Made by a program: the position numbers and the translations under genes | Notes under the pieces: generated by a model | Told to the model about the DNA's origin: nothing | What the model saw: the letters and a program-made list of their open reading frames with translations, nothing else | The model's database searches: none | In this document: piece by piece, positions 6,747 to 14,742 of the stretch | Numbering within the stretch: the first letter of the stretch is position 1 | Layout: each line of letters opens with the position of its first letter | Assembly (NCBI GenBank): GCA_025350245.1 | Contig: JANXYG010000035.1 | Location: 1-42,418 of the forward strand | Direction of reading: 5' to 3' | Length of the DNA: 42,418 bases | Source: Betaproteobacteria bacterium | GTDB lineage: Bacteria; Pseudomonadota; Gammaproteobacteria; Burkholderiales; Ga0077523

Positions 6747-8207
6747 TCAGCCGACCGTGATGGGCACGAACATGCGCTGACCGTTGCGTTGCACCAGCAC
6801 CGCCACCCGGTCGCCGGCGCCTTCGAGCACGCTGCGCAATTGGCCGACACCGGTGATGGGGATGCCGTTCACCGCGAGCAACAGGTCGCCCGCCAGCAGG
6901 CCGGCCGCTTCGGCCGGACCGGATACATCCTCGATCACGATGCCGCTCGGGATGCCGGCCTGCTTGCGTTCCTGCGCGGTGAGCGAGCGGCCCAGAACGC
7001 CGAGCTTGCCCGCTTCGCCGCTGTCGCCCTTGTCGGCCTTTGCCACGACGGCGTCCTTGAGCTCGCCCACCTTCACGTCGAGCTTGATCGACTTCCGATC
7101 GCGCCAGACTTCCACCTTGGCATCGGCGCCGGGGGTGAGATTGGCCACGGCCGGGGGCAGGTCGGCCGACTCGCGAATCGGCGTGTCGTTCAACGACAGC
7201 ACCACGTCGCCGGGCTTGATGCCGGCCAGCGCCGCAGGGCTGCCGTTTTCCACCGAGGCCACCAGGGCGCCGCCGGGCTTGTCGAGGCCGAAGGCGGTGG
7301 CCAGCTTCTGGTCCACGGTCTGGGCCGAGAGGCCGAGGCGGCCGCGGGTCACCCGGCCATGCGAGACGATCTCGTCCTTCACGTGCAGCGCCACGTCGAT
7401 CGGGATCGCGAACGACAACCCCATGTAGCCGCCGGTGCGGGAGTAGATCTGCGAGTTGATGCCGACCACTTCGCCGTTCATGTTGAACAGCGGGCCGCCC
7501 GAGTTGCCGGGATTGACGGCGACGTCGGTCTGGATGAAAGGCACGTAGTTTTCGTCGGGCAGCGCGCGGCCCTTGGCGCTCACGATGCCGGCGGTGACGG
7601 TGTTCTGGAAGCCGAACGGCGAGCCGATCGCCAGCACCCAGTCGCCCGGTTCCACGCTGGCCGGGGTGCCGGTGCGCACCGTGGGCAGGTTGTTGGCGTC
7701 GATCTTGAGCACGGCGACATCGCTGCGGGTGTCGATGCCCACCACCTTGGCGGTGAACTCGCGGCGGTCGTTCAGGCGCACCGTCACTTCACGGGCATCG
7801 CGCACCACATGGGCGTTGGTGAGGATCAGGCCGTCCTTGCTGACGATGAAGCCCGAGCCTTCGCCGTGCATCGGCACCGGCTTCTGGGCGTTGGGGCCCA
7901 TGAACGGCTTGAAGAACTCGTAGAACGGGTCGTTGGGCTCCACGCCGGGCTGGCCCTGCTGCTGGTTGCCCATCTTGACCATCGCGGTGGTGCTCACGTT
8001 GACCACGGCCGCGCCGGACTCGCGGACGATGCCGCGGAAGTCGGGCAGGGCGACCCGCAGCGAGGCAGCGTCGGTACCGGCGGTCGGGGGCGCAACCTGG
8101 GCGGCACGCTCCGGATCGGTGGCATGATCGGCGTAGTGCACGGCCAGCGCCGTGGTCGAGATGAAGCCGGCAGCGGCGAGTGCCAGCACGGTCTTTCTGA
8201 GTCTCAT
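6747..8207 (-). CDS. degP: DegP/MucD-like periplasmic serine endopeptidase
   Basis: A 486-residue Do/HtrA-family protease. It has an N-terminal signal or anchor segment (about residues 5-23), a trypsin-like domain with catalytic His133 (in T-N-A-H-V-V), Asp163 (S-D-V-A-V-L) and Ser236 (G-N-S-G-G-P), and two PDZ domains (about 275-365 and 390-484). Such proteases degrade or refold damaged proteins in the cell envelope. The Gln-rich loop near residues 81-87 is the usual flexible LA-loop region. GGAG about six bases before the ATG at 8207 fixes the start. It is monocistronic with its own terminator. Whether DegP, DegQ or MucD is the best name cannot be settled here. MucD-type is favoured by the two PDZ domains and the betaproteobacterial setting. 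Confidence 0.92.
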   Translation of the reverse strand: MRLRKTVLALAAAGFISTTALAVHYADHATDPERAAQVAPPTAGTDAASLRVALPDFRGIVRESGAAVVNVSTTAMVKMGNQQQGQPGVEPNDPFYEFFKPFMGPNAQKPVPMHGEGSGFIVSKDGLILTNAHVVRDAREVTVRLNDRREFTAKVVGIDTRSDVAVLKIDANNLPTVRTGTPASVEPGDWVLAIGSPFGFQNTVTAGIVSAKGRALPDENYVPFIQTDVAVNPGNSGGPLFNMNGEVVGINSQIYSRTGGYMGLSFAIPIDVALHVKDEIVSHGRVTRGRLGLSAQTVDQKLATAFGLDKPGGALVASVENGSPAALAGIKPGDVVLSLNDTPIRESADLPPAVANLTPGADAKVEVWRDRKSIKLDVKVGELKDAVVAKADKGDSGEAGKLGVLGRSLTAQERKQAGIPSGIVIEDVSGPAEAAGLLAGDLLLAVNGIPITGVGQLRSVLEGAGDRVAVLVQRNGQRMFVPITVG

Positions 8208-8341
8208 GTCGTCTCCTTGCGAATCGTGTCGGGCACCGGTTGTGCCGCGATATGGTTCGCATCCTGACGACGCTGGCTTAAGTGAACCTTAAAGGTGGCG
8301 GCGCGGGCCGCAGCCGGGATTGATCGAGGAGAAATCGCAGC

Positions 8342-8704
8342 ATGCGCGACCGCGGATCAGGAGGTCTCGTCTACTCCACCGACAGCGGTCGCACCTGCCC
8401 GACCTGCCGCCAGCCGGTGGCCAAATGCACTTGCAAGACGCAGGCGCGCGCCATGCCGAAGGGCGACGGCGTGGTGCGGGTCAGCCGCGAGACCAAGGGC
8501 CGTGGCGGCAAAACAGTGATGATCGTGCGCGGCCTGGATCTCGAGCCGGCGGCCTTGGCGGCAATCGGCAAACAATTGCGAACCGCGTGCGGTGCGGGCG
8601 GTACCACCGGCGACGGGGTGCTCGAGGTGCAGGGCGATCACTGCGAGCGCGTGATGGCGTGGCTCGCAAACGATGGCTGGGTGGTGAAGCGCGCCGGCGG
8701 GTGA
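8342..8704 (+). CDS. SUI1/YciH-type translation initiation factor-like protein
   Basis: A 120-residue protein with an N-terminal zinc-type knuckle, C-P-T-C (Cys19, Cys22) and C-T-C (Cys29, Cys31), followed by the eIF1/SUI1 domain (about 45-118). The R-V-S-R-E-T-K-G-R-G-G-K-x-V segment and the C-G-x-G-G-T-x-x-x-G-x-L-E-V-Q-G-D-H motif are both typical. Bacterial SUI1 proteins (YciH in E. coli) resemble eukaryotic initiation factor 1 and may affect start-site fidelity. Their role in bacteria is only partly known. GAGGAG lies ten bases ahead of the ATG at 8342. It is divergent from the protease gene and precedes a hypothetical gene on the same strand after 57 bases. Confidence 0.92.
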   Translation: MRDRGSGGLVYSTDSGRTCPTCRQPVAKCTCKTQARAMPKGDGVVRVSRETKGRGGKTVMIVRGLDLEPAALAAIGKQLRTACGAGGTTGDGVLEVQGDHCERVMAWLANDGWVVKRAGG

Positions 8705-8761
8705 ACGGCCTCGCGCCAGTCACGTCGTCACGGCGATCGCGGCGGAGCAGCGCACCGACGT

Positions 8762-9277
8762 ATGATCCGCCGCATGACAAACGACACCACTGACATCGTC
8801 GACCACGAGGTCCCCGCGCCGATCAACGAACCCCGCCTCTGGCGCGACGACGGCTGGACCGCCCGGGTCATCAAGAACGAGGACGACGACGGCTGGGCCG
8901 TCGAGATGATCAAGGACGGCGAACCCGAGCCCGCCCTGGTCGGTCCCTGGACCATGGGGCGCGACAAGAAGAACCCGAAGCCGCTCAACCCCTCGGCGTT
9001 CCACACACTGGTCAAGACGGCGTCGGAAGTGCTGACCCGGCACGAGCAGCAACGGCGCGCTACGCTGCACAAACGCCTGGACGTGGCGATGCCCGATGGG
9101 TTCATCACTGTCACGCTCGATATCGTTCCGGATGATGACGATCCCTACGCCTGGCTGGCGGCAACGGATGCGGCGGGCGAGTCGCTCGGACGGGTCCGCG
9201 TGCCGGCGAACTTCAGGCTCAGCACCGCGAGCGCCAAGGCGTGGATCGAGGGTGGTTTTCGCGCACCGCGCGAATGA
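8762..9277 (+). CDS. Conserved hypothetical acidic protein
   Basis: A 171-residue soluble protein, rich in Asp and Glu, with no signal peptide or membrane segment. It begins with a short acidic leader, then W-R-D-D-G-W-T-A-R-V and D-D-G-W-A-V-E-M, a repeated D-G-W motif. Next comes a helix that starts F-H-T-L-V-K-T-A-S-E-V-L-T-R-H-E and then a C-terminal beta-rich part. I know no function for it. The arrangement recalls short hypothetical proteins found in Burkholderiales. A second in-frame ATG at 8774 would shorten it by four residues. It lies just downstream of the SUI1 gene and may share its transcript. It converges on panE. Confidence 0.75.
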   Translation: MIRRMTNDTTDIVDHEVPAPINEPRLWRDDGWTARVIKNEDDDGWAVEMIKDGEPEPALVGPWTMGRDKKNPKPLNPSAFHTLVKTASEVLTRHEQQRRATLHKRLDVAMPDGFITVTLDIVPDDDDPYAWLAATDAAGESLGRVRVPANFRLSTASAKAWIEGGFRAPRE

Positions 9278-9330
9278 TTGCCGGTTGATCGTCGCGGTGT
9301 CGGGCGCGGCGTTATCCGCTCGCCTGGGCG

Positions 9331-10338
9331 TTACCGCGCTTGCACCGCCAGCCGCCCGCCCGCATCCGCCAAAGTCTTCGCGAGCAGGCTGGCGGCCGCG
9401 TGGATCGCCTCGATCGTCGGGGTCGGCGTGCCGGTGATGCGCCCCAGTTCGATCACGCTGCCCACCAGCGCCTGCAACTCGAGCGCGCGACCGTGCTCGA
9501 CATCCTGCAGCATCGAGGTCTTGTGCGCGCCCACCGCTTCGGCGCCGGCAAGGCGCTGTTCCAGCGTGATCCGGAACACGACGCCGAGCTTCTCGGCCAC
9601 GGCCTGGCCTTCACGCATCATCGCCATCGCCAGCGCGCGCGACGCCGGAAAGCGGCAGATGTCTTCGAGTGTGGCGTGGGTCAGCGCGCTGATCGGATTG
9701 AAGCTCAGGTTGCCCCACAGCTTGATCCAGATCTCGGCGCGGATGTCCTTGCTCACGGGCGCCTTGAAGCCGGCGTTGATCATCGCTTTCGACAACGCCT
9801 CGATGCGTGGGCTGCGACTGCCGTCGGGCTCGCCGAGCGTGAAGCGATTGCCCTCGATCACCCGCACCACACCCGGTTCGACCAGTTCGGCGGCGGGATA
9901 GACCACGCTGCCGATCACCCGCTCGGGCTCGATGTTGGCGGCCAGCATGCCGTCGGGGTCCAGGCTCTCCAGCATGCGGCTTTCGTGCGGCCCGGCGAGC
10001 TTGTGGAAGTACCACCACGGCACGCCGTTGATCATGGTCACGACCATGGTGCCGGGCCCGAACAGCGCGCGCAGGGCGGGCAGTACGTCGCGCACCTGAT
10101 GCGCCTTGACCGTGAGCAGCACGACATCTTGCGGGCCGGCCTCGGTCATGTCCTGCACCGCTCGCACGTGGGTCGCGTGCTGCTGTGTGCCATCTTCCAG
10201 GATCAGCCGGAAGCCGTTCGCATTGATCGCGGCGAGGTTGCGGTTGCGCGCGATGAACGTGACCTCTTCGCCGGCCAGCGCGAGCTTCGCGCCGAGATAG
10301 CCGCCGATGGCGCCGGCGCCAAGAACCGCAAACTTCAC
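9331..10338 (-). CDS. panE: 2-dehydropantoate 2-reductase (ketopantoate reductase)
   Basis: A 335-residue protein with an ApbA/PanE Rossmann domain starting GTG-K-F-A-V-L-G-A-G-A-I-G-G-Y-L-G (the GxGxxG dinucleotide motif). A C-terminal helical domain holds the family segment W-x-K-L-W-G-N-L-S-F-N-P-I-S-A-L-T. It would reduce ketopantoate to pantoate with NADPH in pantothenate synthesis. The length is slightly above the classical 300 residues, as in the larger PanE-like paralogues common in Proteobacteria that act on other 2-oxo acids, so substrate specificity is not certain. The only suitable start is a GTG at 10338, with a weak ribosome site. Upstream on the same strand, across a GC-rich intergenic repeat, is the acyl-CoA synthetase gene. 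The two may form an operon. Confidence 0.85.
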   Translation of the reverse strand: MKFAVLGAGAIGGYLGAKLALAGEEVTFIARNRNLAAINANGFRLILEDGTQQHATHVRAVQDMTEAGPQDVVLLTVKAHQVRDVLPALRALFGPGTMVVTMINGVPWWYFHKLAGPHESRMLESLDPDGMLAANIEPERVIGSVVYPAAELVEPGVVRVIEGNRFTLGEPDGSRSPRIEALSKAMINAGFKAPVSKDIRAEIWIKLWGNLSFNPISALTHATLEDICRFPASRALAMAMMREGQAVAEKLGVVFRITLEQRLAGAEAVGAHKTSMLQDVEHGRALELQALVGSVIELGRITGTPTPTIEAIHAAASLLAKTLADAGGRLAVQAR

Positions 10339-10369
10339 GATGCAACTTGCCCGTGCGCCGGCGCCCGCC

Positions 10370-10437
10370 GGGCCGCCCCAAGGGCGTCGGGCCCCCCTGG
10401 GGGGGTAGCGAGCGAAGCAAGCTTGGGGGGGGGCGTC
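10370..10437 (+). repeat. GC-rich Burkholderiales-type intergenic repeat, copy A
   Basis: The sequence runs GGCCGCCCCAAGGGCGTCGG, a CCCCCCTGGGGGGG palindrome, TAGCGAGCGAAGCAAGC, then TTGGGGGGGGGCGTC. It fills the gap between two minus-strand genes. Close relatives are at 16049-16114 (same orientation) and 31096-31161 (opposite orientation). Confidence 0.8.
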
Positions 10438-10438
10438 T

Positions 10439-11968
10439 TCACGCTAGACCAAGCTTTTGCGCGAGGCCGATGCGTTGCAATTTGCCGGTCGCGCCCTTGG
10501 GGATCTCGTCCATGAACAGGATCTTCTTCGGCACCTTGAAGTCGGCGGCACGCTTCGACACGAATTCCTGCAGTTCGCGGTCCGTGGCCACGACGCCTTC
10601 CTTGAGCACCACCACCGCGGCCACTTCCTCGCCCAGCTTGGGATGCGGCATGCCGAAGCACACCACCTGCGCCACGGCCGGGTGGTCCATCAGGATCTCG
10701 TCGACCTCGCGCGGGCTCACCTTCTCGCCGCCGCGATTGATGATCTCCTTCAGGCGGCCGGTGATGCTGATGTAGCCGTCGGCGTCGCGGGTGCCCTGGT
10801 CGCCGGTGCGGAACCAGCCGTTCAGAAAGCCTTCTTCGTTGGCTTTCGGATTATTCTCGTAGCCCGAGGTGACGTTTGGGCCGCGGATCACGATCTCGCC
10901 CACGGCATCCGCGCCGAGCAGGTTGCCGTCGGCGCCCATGATCGCGATCTCGGGACCCGCGGGCAGGCCCACCGTGCCGGGCTTGCGCGCTTTCGGCGGC
11001 AACGGATTCGATGACATCTGGTGAGTGGCTTCGGTCATGCCGTAAGCCTCGATCAGCGGCGATCCGAACACCTCTTCGACGTCGCGGATCACCTGCGGCG
11101 GCATCGACGACGACGACGAGCGCAGGAAGCGCAACGGGTTACGCCGGATCACCTCGGCATTGCCCTTGGCGCGGCCGACGATGGCCTGATGCATGGTGGG
11201 CACGGCGGTATACCAGGTGGGTTTCGCCTCGTCCATCCACGCGAAGAACTTCAGGGCGTTGAAACCCGGCGTGCAGAACACCTGCGAGCCCGCCGACAGC
11301 GGCGCCAGCACGCCGGCGATCAGGCCGTGGATGTGGAACAGCGGCATGATGTTCAGGCCGATGTCGGCAGCGGTGAACTGCAACGTGTGGCCGATGTTGG
11401 CGGCCGAAGCGCACAGGTTGCGCACCGACAGCAGCACGATTTTCGGCCGCGACGTGGTGCCGGAGGTGTGCAGCACCATGCCGATGTCGTCGGGCTCGCC
11501 GTAGCCGCCGGACGGCGTGGCGGCAGGCGCCGCCTCGTCGCCGTCGCGCGGCACCAGGGCGAAGCTACCCGCGGGCGCGCCGTCCGCCACCAGCAGGTCC
11601 ACGACCCGCACGCCGAGCTGGCGCGCCACCTCGATGGCGGGAGAGGCGCTGTCGCGCTCGACGATCAGCACCTTCGCGTTCAGGTCGGAGAGATAGAACT
11701 CGAATTCATCGGCGCGATAGGCCGGATTCAGCGGCGCGCTGGTGGTGCCGGCGGCGCAGGCCATGTAGCACACGGCCATCTCCGGACCGTTGGCCAGCAC
11801 GATGGCCACGCGGTCGTTGCGTCCGACGCGCAGCGTGTTGAGGCTGGCGAGCGTGTTGTCGACCTGCGCCCGCAGCTCGCGATACGACAAGGCGGTGCGG
11901 CCGGGTGCCGAGATCGCAACGGCGGTGTCGGCGCCCGTGGAAAGCAACTGCCTGAATGTGTTGTGCAT
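10439..11968 (-). CDS. AMP-dependent acyl-CoA synthetase, oxalate-CoA-ligase-like
   Basis: A protein of about 509 residues in the ANL adenylating superfamily, which activates a carboxylic acid with ATP and joins it to CoA. The P-loop motif L-H-T-S-G-T-T-S-R-P-K, the A5 motif E-A-Y-G-M-T-E-A-T-H-Q-M, the A7/A8 hinge W-F-R-T-G-D-Q-G and R-x-K-E-I-I-N-R-G-G-E-K, and the catalytic lysine in K-G-A-T-G-K-L are all present. The segments P-L-N-P-A-Y-R-x-x-E-F, H-I-H-G-L-I-A-x-V-L-A-P-L and W-Y-T-A-V-P-T-M-H-Q-A-I resemble oxalyl-CoA synthetases (Pcs60/AAE3), so oxalate or another small acid is the best guess. I start at Met (11968) because homologues begin there. An upstream ATG at 12004 would add 12 residues. 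It lies upstream of panE on the same strand. Confidence 0.88.
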   Translation of the reverse strand: MHNTFRQLLSTGADTAVAISAPGRTALSYRELRAQVDNTLASLNTLRVGRNDRVAIVLANGPEMAVCYMACAAGTTSAPLNPAYRADEFEFYLSDLNAKVLIVERDSASPAIEVARQLGVRVVDLLVADGAPAGSFALVPRDGDEAAPAATPSGGYGEPDDIGMVLHTSGTTSRPKIVLLSVRNLCASAANIGHTLQFTAADIGLNIMPLFHIHGLIAGVLAPLSAGSQVFCTPGFNALKFFAWMDEAKPTWYTAVPTMHQAIVGRAKGNAEVIRRNPLRFLRSSSSSMPPQVIRDVEEVFGSPLIEAYGMTEATHQMSSNPLPPKARKPGTVGLPAGPEIAIMGADGNLLGADAVGEIVIRGPNVTSGYENNPKANEEGFLNGWFRTGDQGTRDADGYISITGRLKEIINRGGEKVSPREVDEILMDHPAVAQVVCFGMPHPKLGEEVAAVVVLKEGVVATDRELQEFVSKRAADFKVPKKILFMDEIPKGATGKLQRIGLAQKLGLA

Positions 11969-12290
11969 GGGTCGATGGCCTGTACCGGAGGGACATGGGT
12001 GCAATGTCGCTAACGCGGCCGCAGTTTACACAGTGAACGGATGACGCCGCCATGCAATCGAGCTGCGCACAAACCGCGCAGTGGATGTCGTTCGCCATGG
12101 CGTGGAGGCGAGGTTGACCGACTCTGAAGCGCGTCGTGTATCGACCTGTTTCCGTGCAACGGACACGTTGATCCAGCGATAGCACTCAAATCCAGCGTGT
12201 CTTGCGAAGGCACAGCATGATGCGATACTTGGGCAGCCGATGATGGGCGTTGAATGGCGCCCGTAACCGCAACAAGAGAGGAAGACCGCA
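11969..12290. other. Intergenic region between divergent genes
   Basis: This 322-base stretch lies between the minus-strand acyl-CoA synthetase and the plus-strand ATPase. It must hold the promoters of both, but I see no clear -35/-10 pair. A ribosome site (AGAGAGGAAG) ends eight or so bases before the ATPase start. Minus-strand open frames here have no recognisable protein. Confidence 0.5.
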
Positions 12291-13454
12291 ATGCTGATCT
12301 CGCGGCTCGAGCTGAAGAACTGGCTCAATTTCAGGAACGTGGACGTCCGGCTGCGCGAGCGCGTCTTCGTGGTAGGGCCCAACGCTTCGGGAAAGTCGAA
12401 CCTGCTGGATGCGCTGCGGTTCCTGAGGGATATCGCACGCCCGGAAGGTGGCGGCTTGCAGCGAGCCGTGAAGGCGCGGGGCGGTATCACCAAACTGCGC
12501 TGTCTTTCCGCACGGCGTGATCCAGAGGTCAGAATTTCAGTGGAGCTGGCCGAGTCCGCGGACGCTGCCCCTGTCTGGCGCTACACGCTCGGATTCAAGA
12601 GCGAAGGCAAAGGCCTGCAACGCGTGATGGTGAGCAAGGAGACGGTCGAGGACTTGTCCAAAGGCCAGGTGCTGCTGGATCGACCGGACACCGAACTCGA
12701 CGGTGCCGACCGCGAACGCCTCACCGAGACCAGCCTCGAGCAGGTGAACGCCAACAAGGATTTCCGGGCTATCGCCCAGTTTTTCTCCACGCTCACCTAC
12801 TTGCACCTGGTGCCGCAACTGCTCAAGTACAGCGAGATCGTCGGCGCCGCACGGCTCGATGGCGACCCGTTCGGTCAGTCGTTCCTGGAGCACATTGCCA
12901 ACACCCCGGATCGGACCCGCGACTCACGCTTGAAGAAAATCGAAGCGGCTCTTCGTGTCTGTGTGCCCAACATGCGCGATCTGAAATTCAGTCGTGATGG
13001 CGCCACCGGCCGTCCGCATCTGGAGGCGATGTACGAACACTGGCGGCCGGATGCCGGTTGGCAGCGCGAAGAACAGTTCTCCGACGGGACGCTACGGCTG
13101 CTCGGCATCATGTGGAGTCTGCTCGACGGCGATTCGCTGCTCTTGCTGGAAGAGCCGGAGTTGTCGCTGAACGAGAACATCGTGCGCCGGATCCCGCCGC
13201 TCATCTGGGATCTGCAGCGCAAGGCCAAGCACCGGCGCCAAGTTTTCATCACCACTCACAGCGAAGCGATGTTGTCGGACAAGAGCATAGACCCGCGCGA
13301 GGTGTTGCGGCTCGAATCCACGGCAGATGGCACCCGGGTACTGGGGGTCACCGAGAAGGAGTTGGCCCTGGTCGAAGCCGGCTATTCGGTTGCCGAAGTC
13401 GTCTTGAGCAAGGTGAAGCCGAGCGGCGTCGAGCAGTTGTTGTTGCTGCTCTGA
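12291..13454 (+). CDS. AAA/OLD-type ABC ATPase (AAA_21-like) of a two-gene unit
   Basis: A 387-residue ATPase of the RecF/OLD/AAA_21 group with no fused nuclease. It begins MLISRLELKNWLNFRNVDV. Walker A is G-P-N-A-S-G-K-S (29-36), the ABC signature-like segment is F-S-D-G-T-L-R-L-L-G (263-272), Walker B is L-L-L-L-E-E-P-E-L-S (283-292) and the H-loop histidine is His323 in I-T-T-H-S-E. The Glu after Walker B supports real ATP hydrolysis. Enzymes of this type act as sensors or motors in defence systems such as OLD, PARIS (AriA) and AbiL, normally paired with a TOPRIM nuclease. The next gene starts 13 bases after the stop and carries TOPRIM-like motifs. A strong AGAGAGGAAG precedes the ATG. Housekeeping roles are possible, and phage defence is inference. 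Confidence 0.88.
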   Translation: MLISRLELKNWLNFRNVDVRLRERVFVVGPNASGKSNLLDALRFLRDIARPEGGGLQRAVKARGGITKLRCLSARRDPEVRISVELAESADAAPVWRYTLGFKSEGKGLQRVMVSKETVEDLSKGQVLLDRPDTELDGADRERLTETSLEQVNANKDFRAIAQFFSTLTYLHLVPQLLKYSEIVGAARLDGDPFGQSFLEHIANTPDRTRDSRLKKIEAALRVCVPNMRDLKFSRDGATGRPHLEAMYEHWRPDAGWQREEQFSDGTLRLLGIMWSLLDGDSLLLLEEPELSLNENIVRRIPPLIWDLQRKAKHRRQVFITTHSEAMLSDKSIDPREVLRLESTADGTRVLGVTEKELALVEAGYSVAEVVLSKVKPSGVEQLLLLL

Positions 13455-13467
13455 TCACGACCTGCCG

Positions 13468-14064
13468 ATGGATGTGATGCTGGTTGCTGAAGACGAGTTG
13501 AGCATGGCCGTCATGCGACGTTTGCTATCGGCATCTGGCAGGGGTTTTCGAATCTACGCGGCGATCGTGGCTGGTGGTGTCGACGCCATACGACGCGGAA
13601 TCCCGGTTTATCGCAACGCGTGCCACGTGTTGCCTCACGTGGTGCTGGTCGACCTCGATCGAACAGCCTGCGCGCCGACGCTCCTGAAAACATGGGGGCT
13701 CGAGGTTCGGCCGGTGTCGTTGATGTTCAGGGTGGTGGTGCGCACTGTCGAAGCGTGGCTTATCGCCGACGCTGCCGGGTTGGCCGCAGAGTTGCTCGTG
13801 GCGCAGGTGAAGGTGAAGGTGCCGGCACACCCCGAAGATCTTGAACACCCAAAGCGTGAGTTGGTGAATCTGGCGCGTCGCAGTCGTAGCCGCCGTCTCG
13901 CGGCGGAGATCGCGCCGGCGCCAGGTTCGAGGGCGAATGTCGGACCGAAGTACAACGCTCGCCTGTGCGATTTTGTGCTGAATCGCTGGGATCCTTTTCG
14001 CGCGGCGGCCCGTGCGCCGAGCCTGGCGAAAGCGATGCATCGCCTCGATGGGTTCATGCGCTGA
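13468..14064 (+). CDS. TOPRIM-like (DUF4276/RloB-like) partner of the ATPase
   Basis: A 198-residue protein. The N-terminus M-D-V-M-L-V-A-E-D-E has a strand ending in acidic residues (Glu8, Asp9, Glu10), followed by a helix M-A-V-M-R-R-L-L. Next comes V-V-L-V-D-L-D (Asp62, Asp64), the D-x-D pair of TOPRIM folds, and then V-R-T-V-E-A-W-L-I-A-D (91-101). That last motif is close to the E-A-W-x-L-x-D segment of DUF4276/RloB-like proteins. Such proteins coordinate metal ions and cleave nucleic acid in OLD-family, PARIS (AriB) and AbiL-type systems. The C-terminus has N-P-K-Y-N-A-R-L-C-D-F-like content (GPKYNARL) and is basic. It is translated right after the ATPase gene. The fold assignment is motif-based and I could not model it. 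The function is inferred from the pairing. Confidence 0.65.
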   Translation: MDVMLVAEDELSMAVMRRLLSASGRGFRIYAAIVAGGVDAIRRGIPVYRNACHVLPHVVLVDLDRTACAPTLLKTWGLEVRPVSLMFRVVVRTVEAWLIADAAGLAAELLVAQVKVKVPAHPEDLEHPKRELVNLARRSRSRRLAAEIAPAPGSRANVGPKYNARLCDFVLNRWDPFRAAARAPSLAKAMHRLDGFMR

Positions 14065-14246
14065 CGCAAAGTGTTCGTGCGGCGAGTTTCCCCGTGCCCA
14101 TCTGGCTCTTGTGACGTGCAAGCCGGCGACCGATACGGAAGTGTACTCACGGCGGGGCCGCACCCGTGTGCGGGGCGCCGCGGTATGCGCCAAACCGGCG
14201 TGACTCTCGAAACGTTTGCCAATACACCAACATCCCCGGAGGAACG

Positions 14247-14742
14247 ATGAATCGACGTGAACTTCTGACCGCAGCGACGGCATCCGTCGCGCTCGCCGCC
14301 TGGGGTTCGATGCCCGGCATGAAGGGCATGGACCCGATCCTCGGCGCCTTGAGCTCGCAGCTCGGCGTGAGCGACACCCAGGCGGGCGGTGGTCTCGGGT
14401 CGATACTGAGCCTGGCGAAATCGAAGCTGTCGACGCAAGACTTCTCATGTCAGCAAGGCAGTACCCGGTGCGGAGAGCTACATCAAGGCGGCGCAGCAAG
14501 CGCTCGGTTCGAACGGGTCGATCACCGACAAGGCGGGGCTGAAGTCAGCCTTCGCCAAGCTCGGCATAACGCCCGACATGATCGACAAGTTCAAGCCGGT
14601 TCTGCTCGAGACCGCGGGCAAGCTCGGTGGCGCTTCGGTCGGCGTACAGCCCACGCCGTCGATGGCCAGCATGTTCTGCGGGCAGGCCGAGCAGGCGATC
14701 ATGAGATCCCGTCGGCGCCGCTGCCGCTGCCGGCGAAAGTGA
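14247..14742 (+). pseudogene. DUF2780-like secreted protein, frameshifted
   Basis: From an ATG with a strong GGAGGA ribosome site, the first frame gives MNRRELLTAATASVALAAWG (a Tat-like twin-Arg leader), then L-G-A-L-S-S-Q-L-G-V-S-D-T-Q-A-G-G-G-L-G and K-L-S-T-Q-D-F-S. It then derails at about 14448. The next frame continues the same family with S-K-A-V-P-G-A-E-S-Y-I and S-A-F-A-K-L-G-I-T-P-D-M-I-D-K-F-K-P-V-L. This is the DUF2780 (VcgC/VcgE-like) pattern split by a one-base frameshift. The last 25 residues diverge from the family, and the frame runs 44 bases into the opposite-strand kinase gene. Either a real pseudogene or a sequencing error. Confidence 0.65.

Noticed and set aside
6789-8267. 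492-codon plus-strand frame opposite the DegP-like gene
   Set aside because: Shadow frame, His/Ala/Gly-rich, with no recognisable motif. The minus-strand protease has all catalytic residues.
12010-12291. Cys-containing small open frame upstream of the ATPase on the minus strand
   Set aside because: It has no ribosome site and overlaps the promoter region; the Cys pattern matches no family I know.
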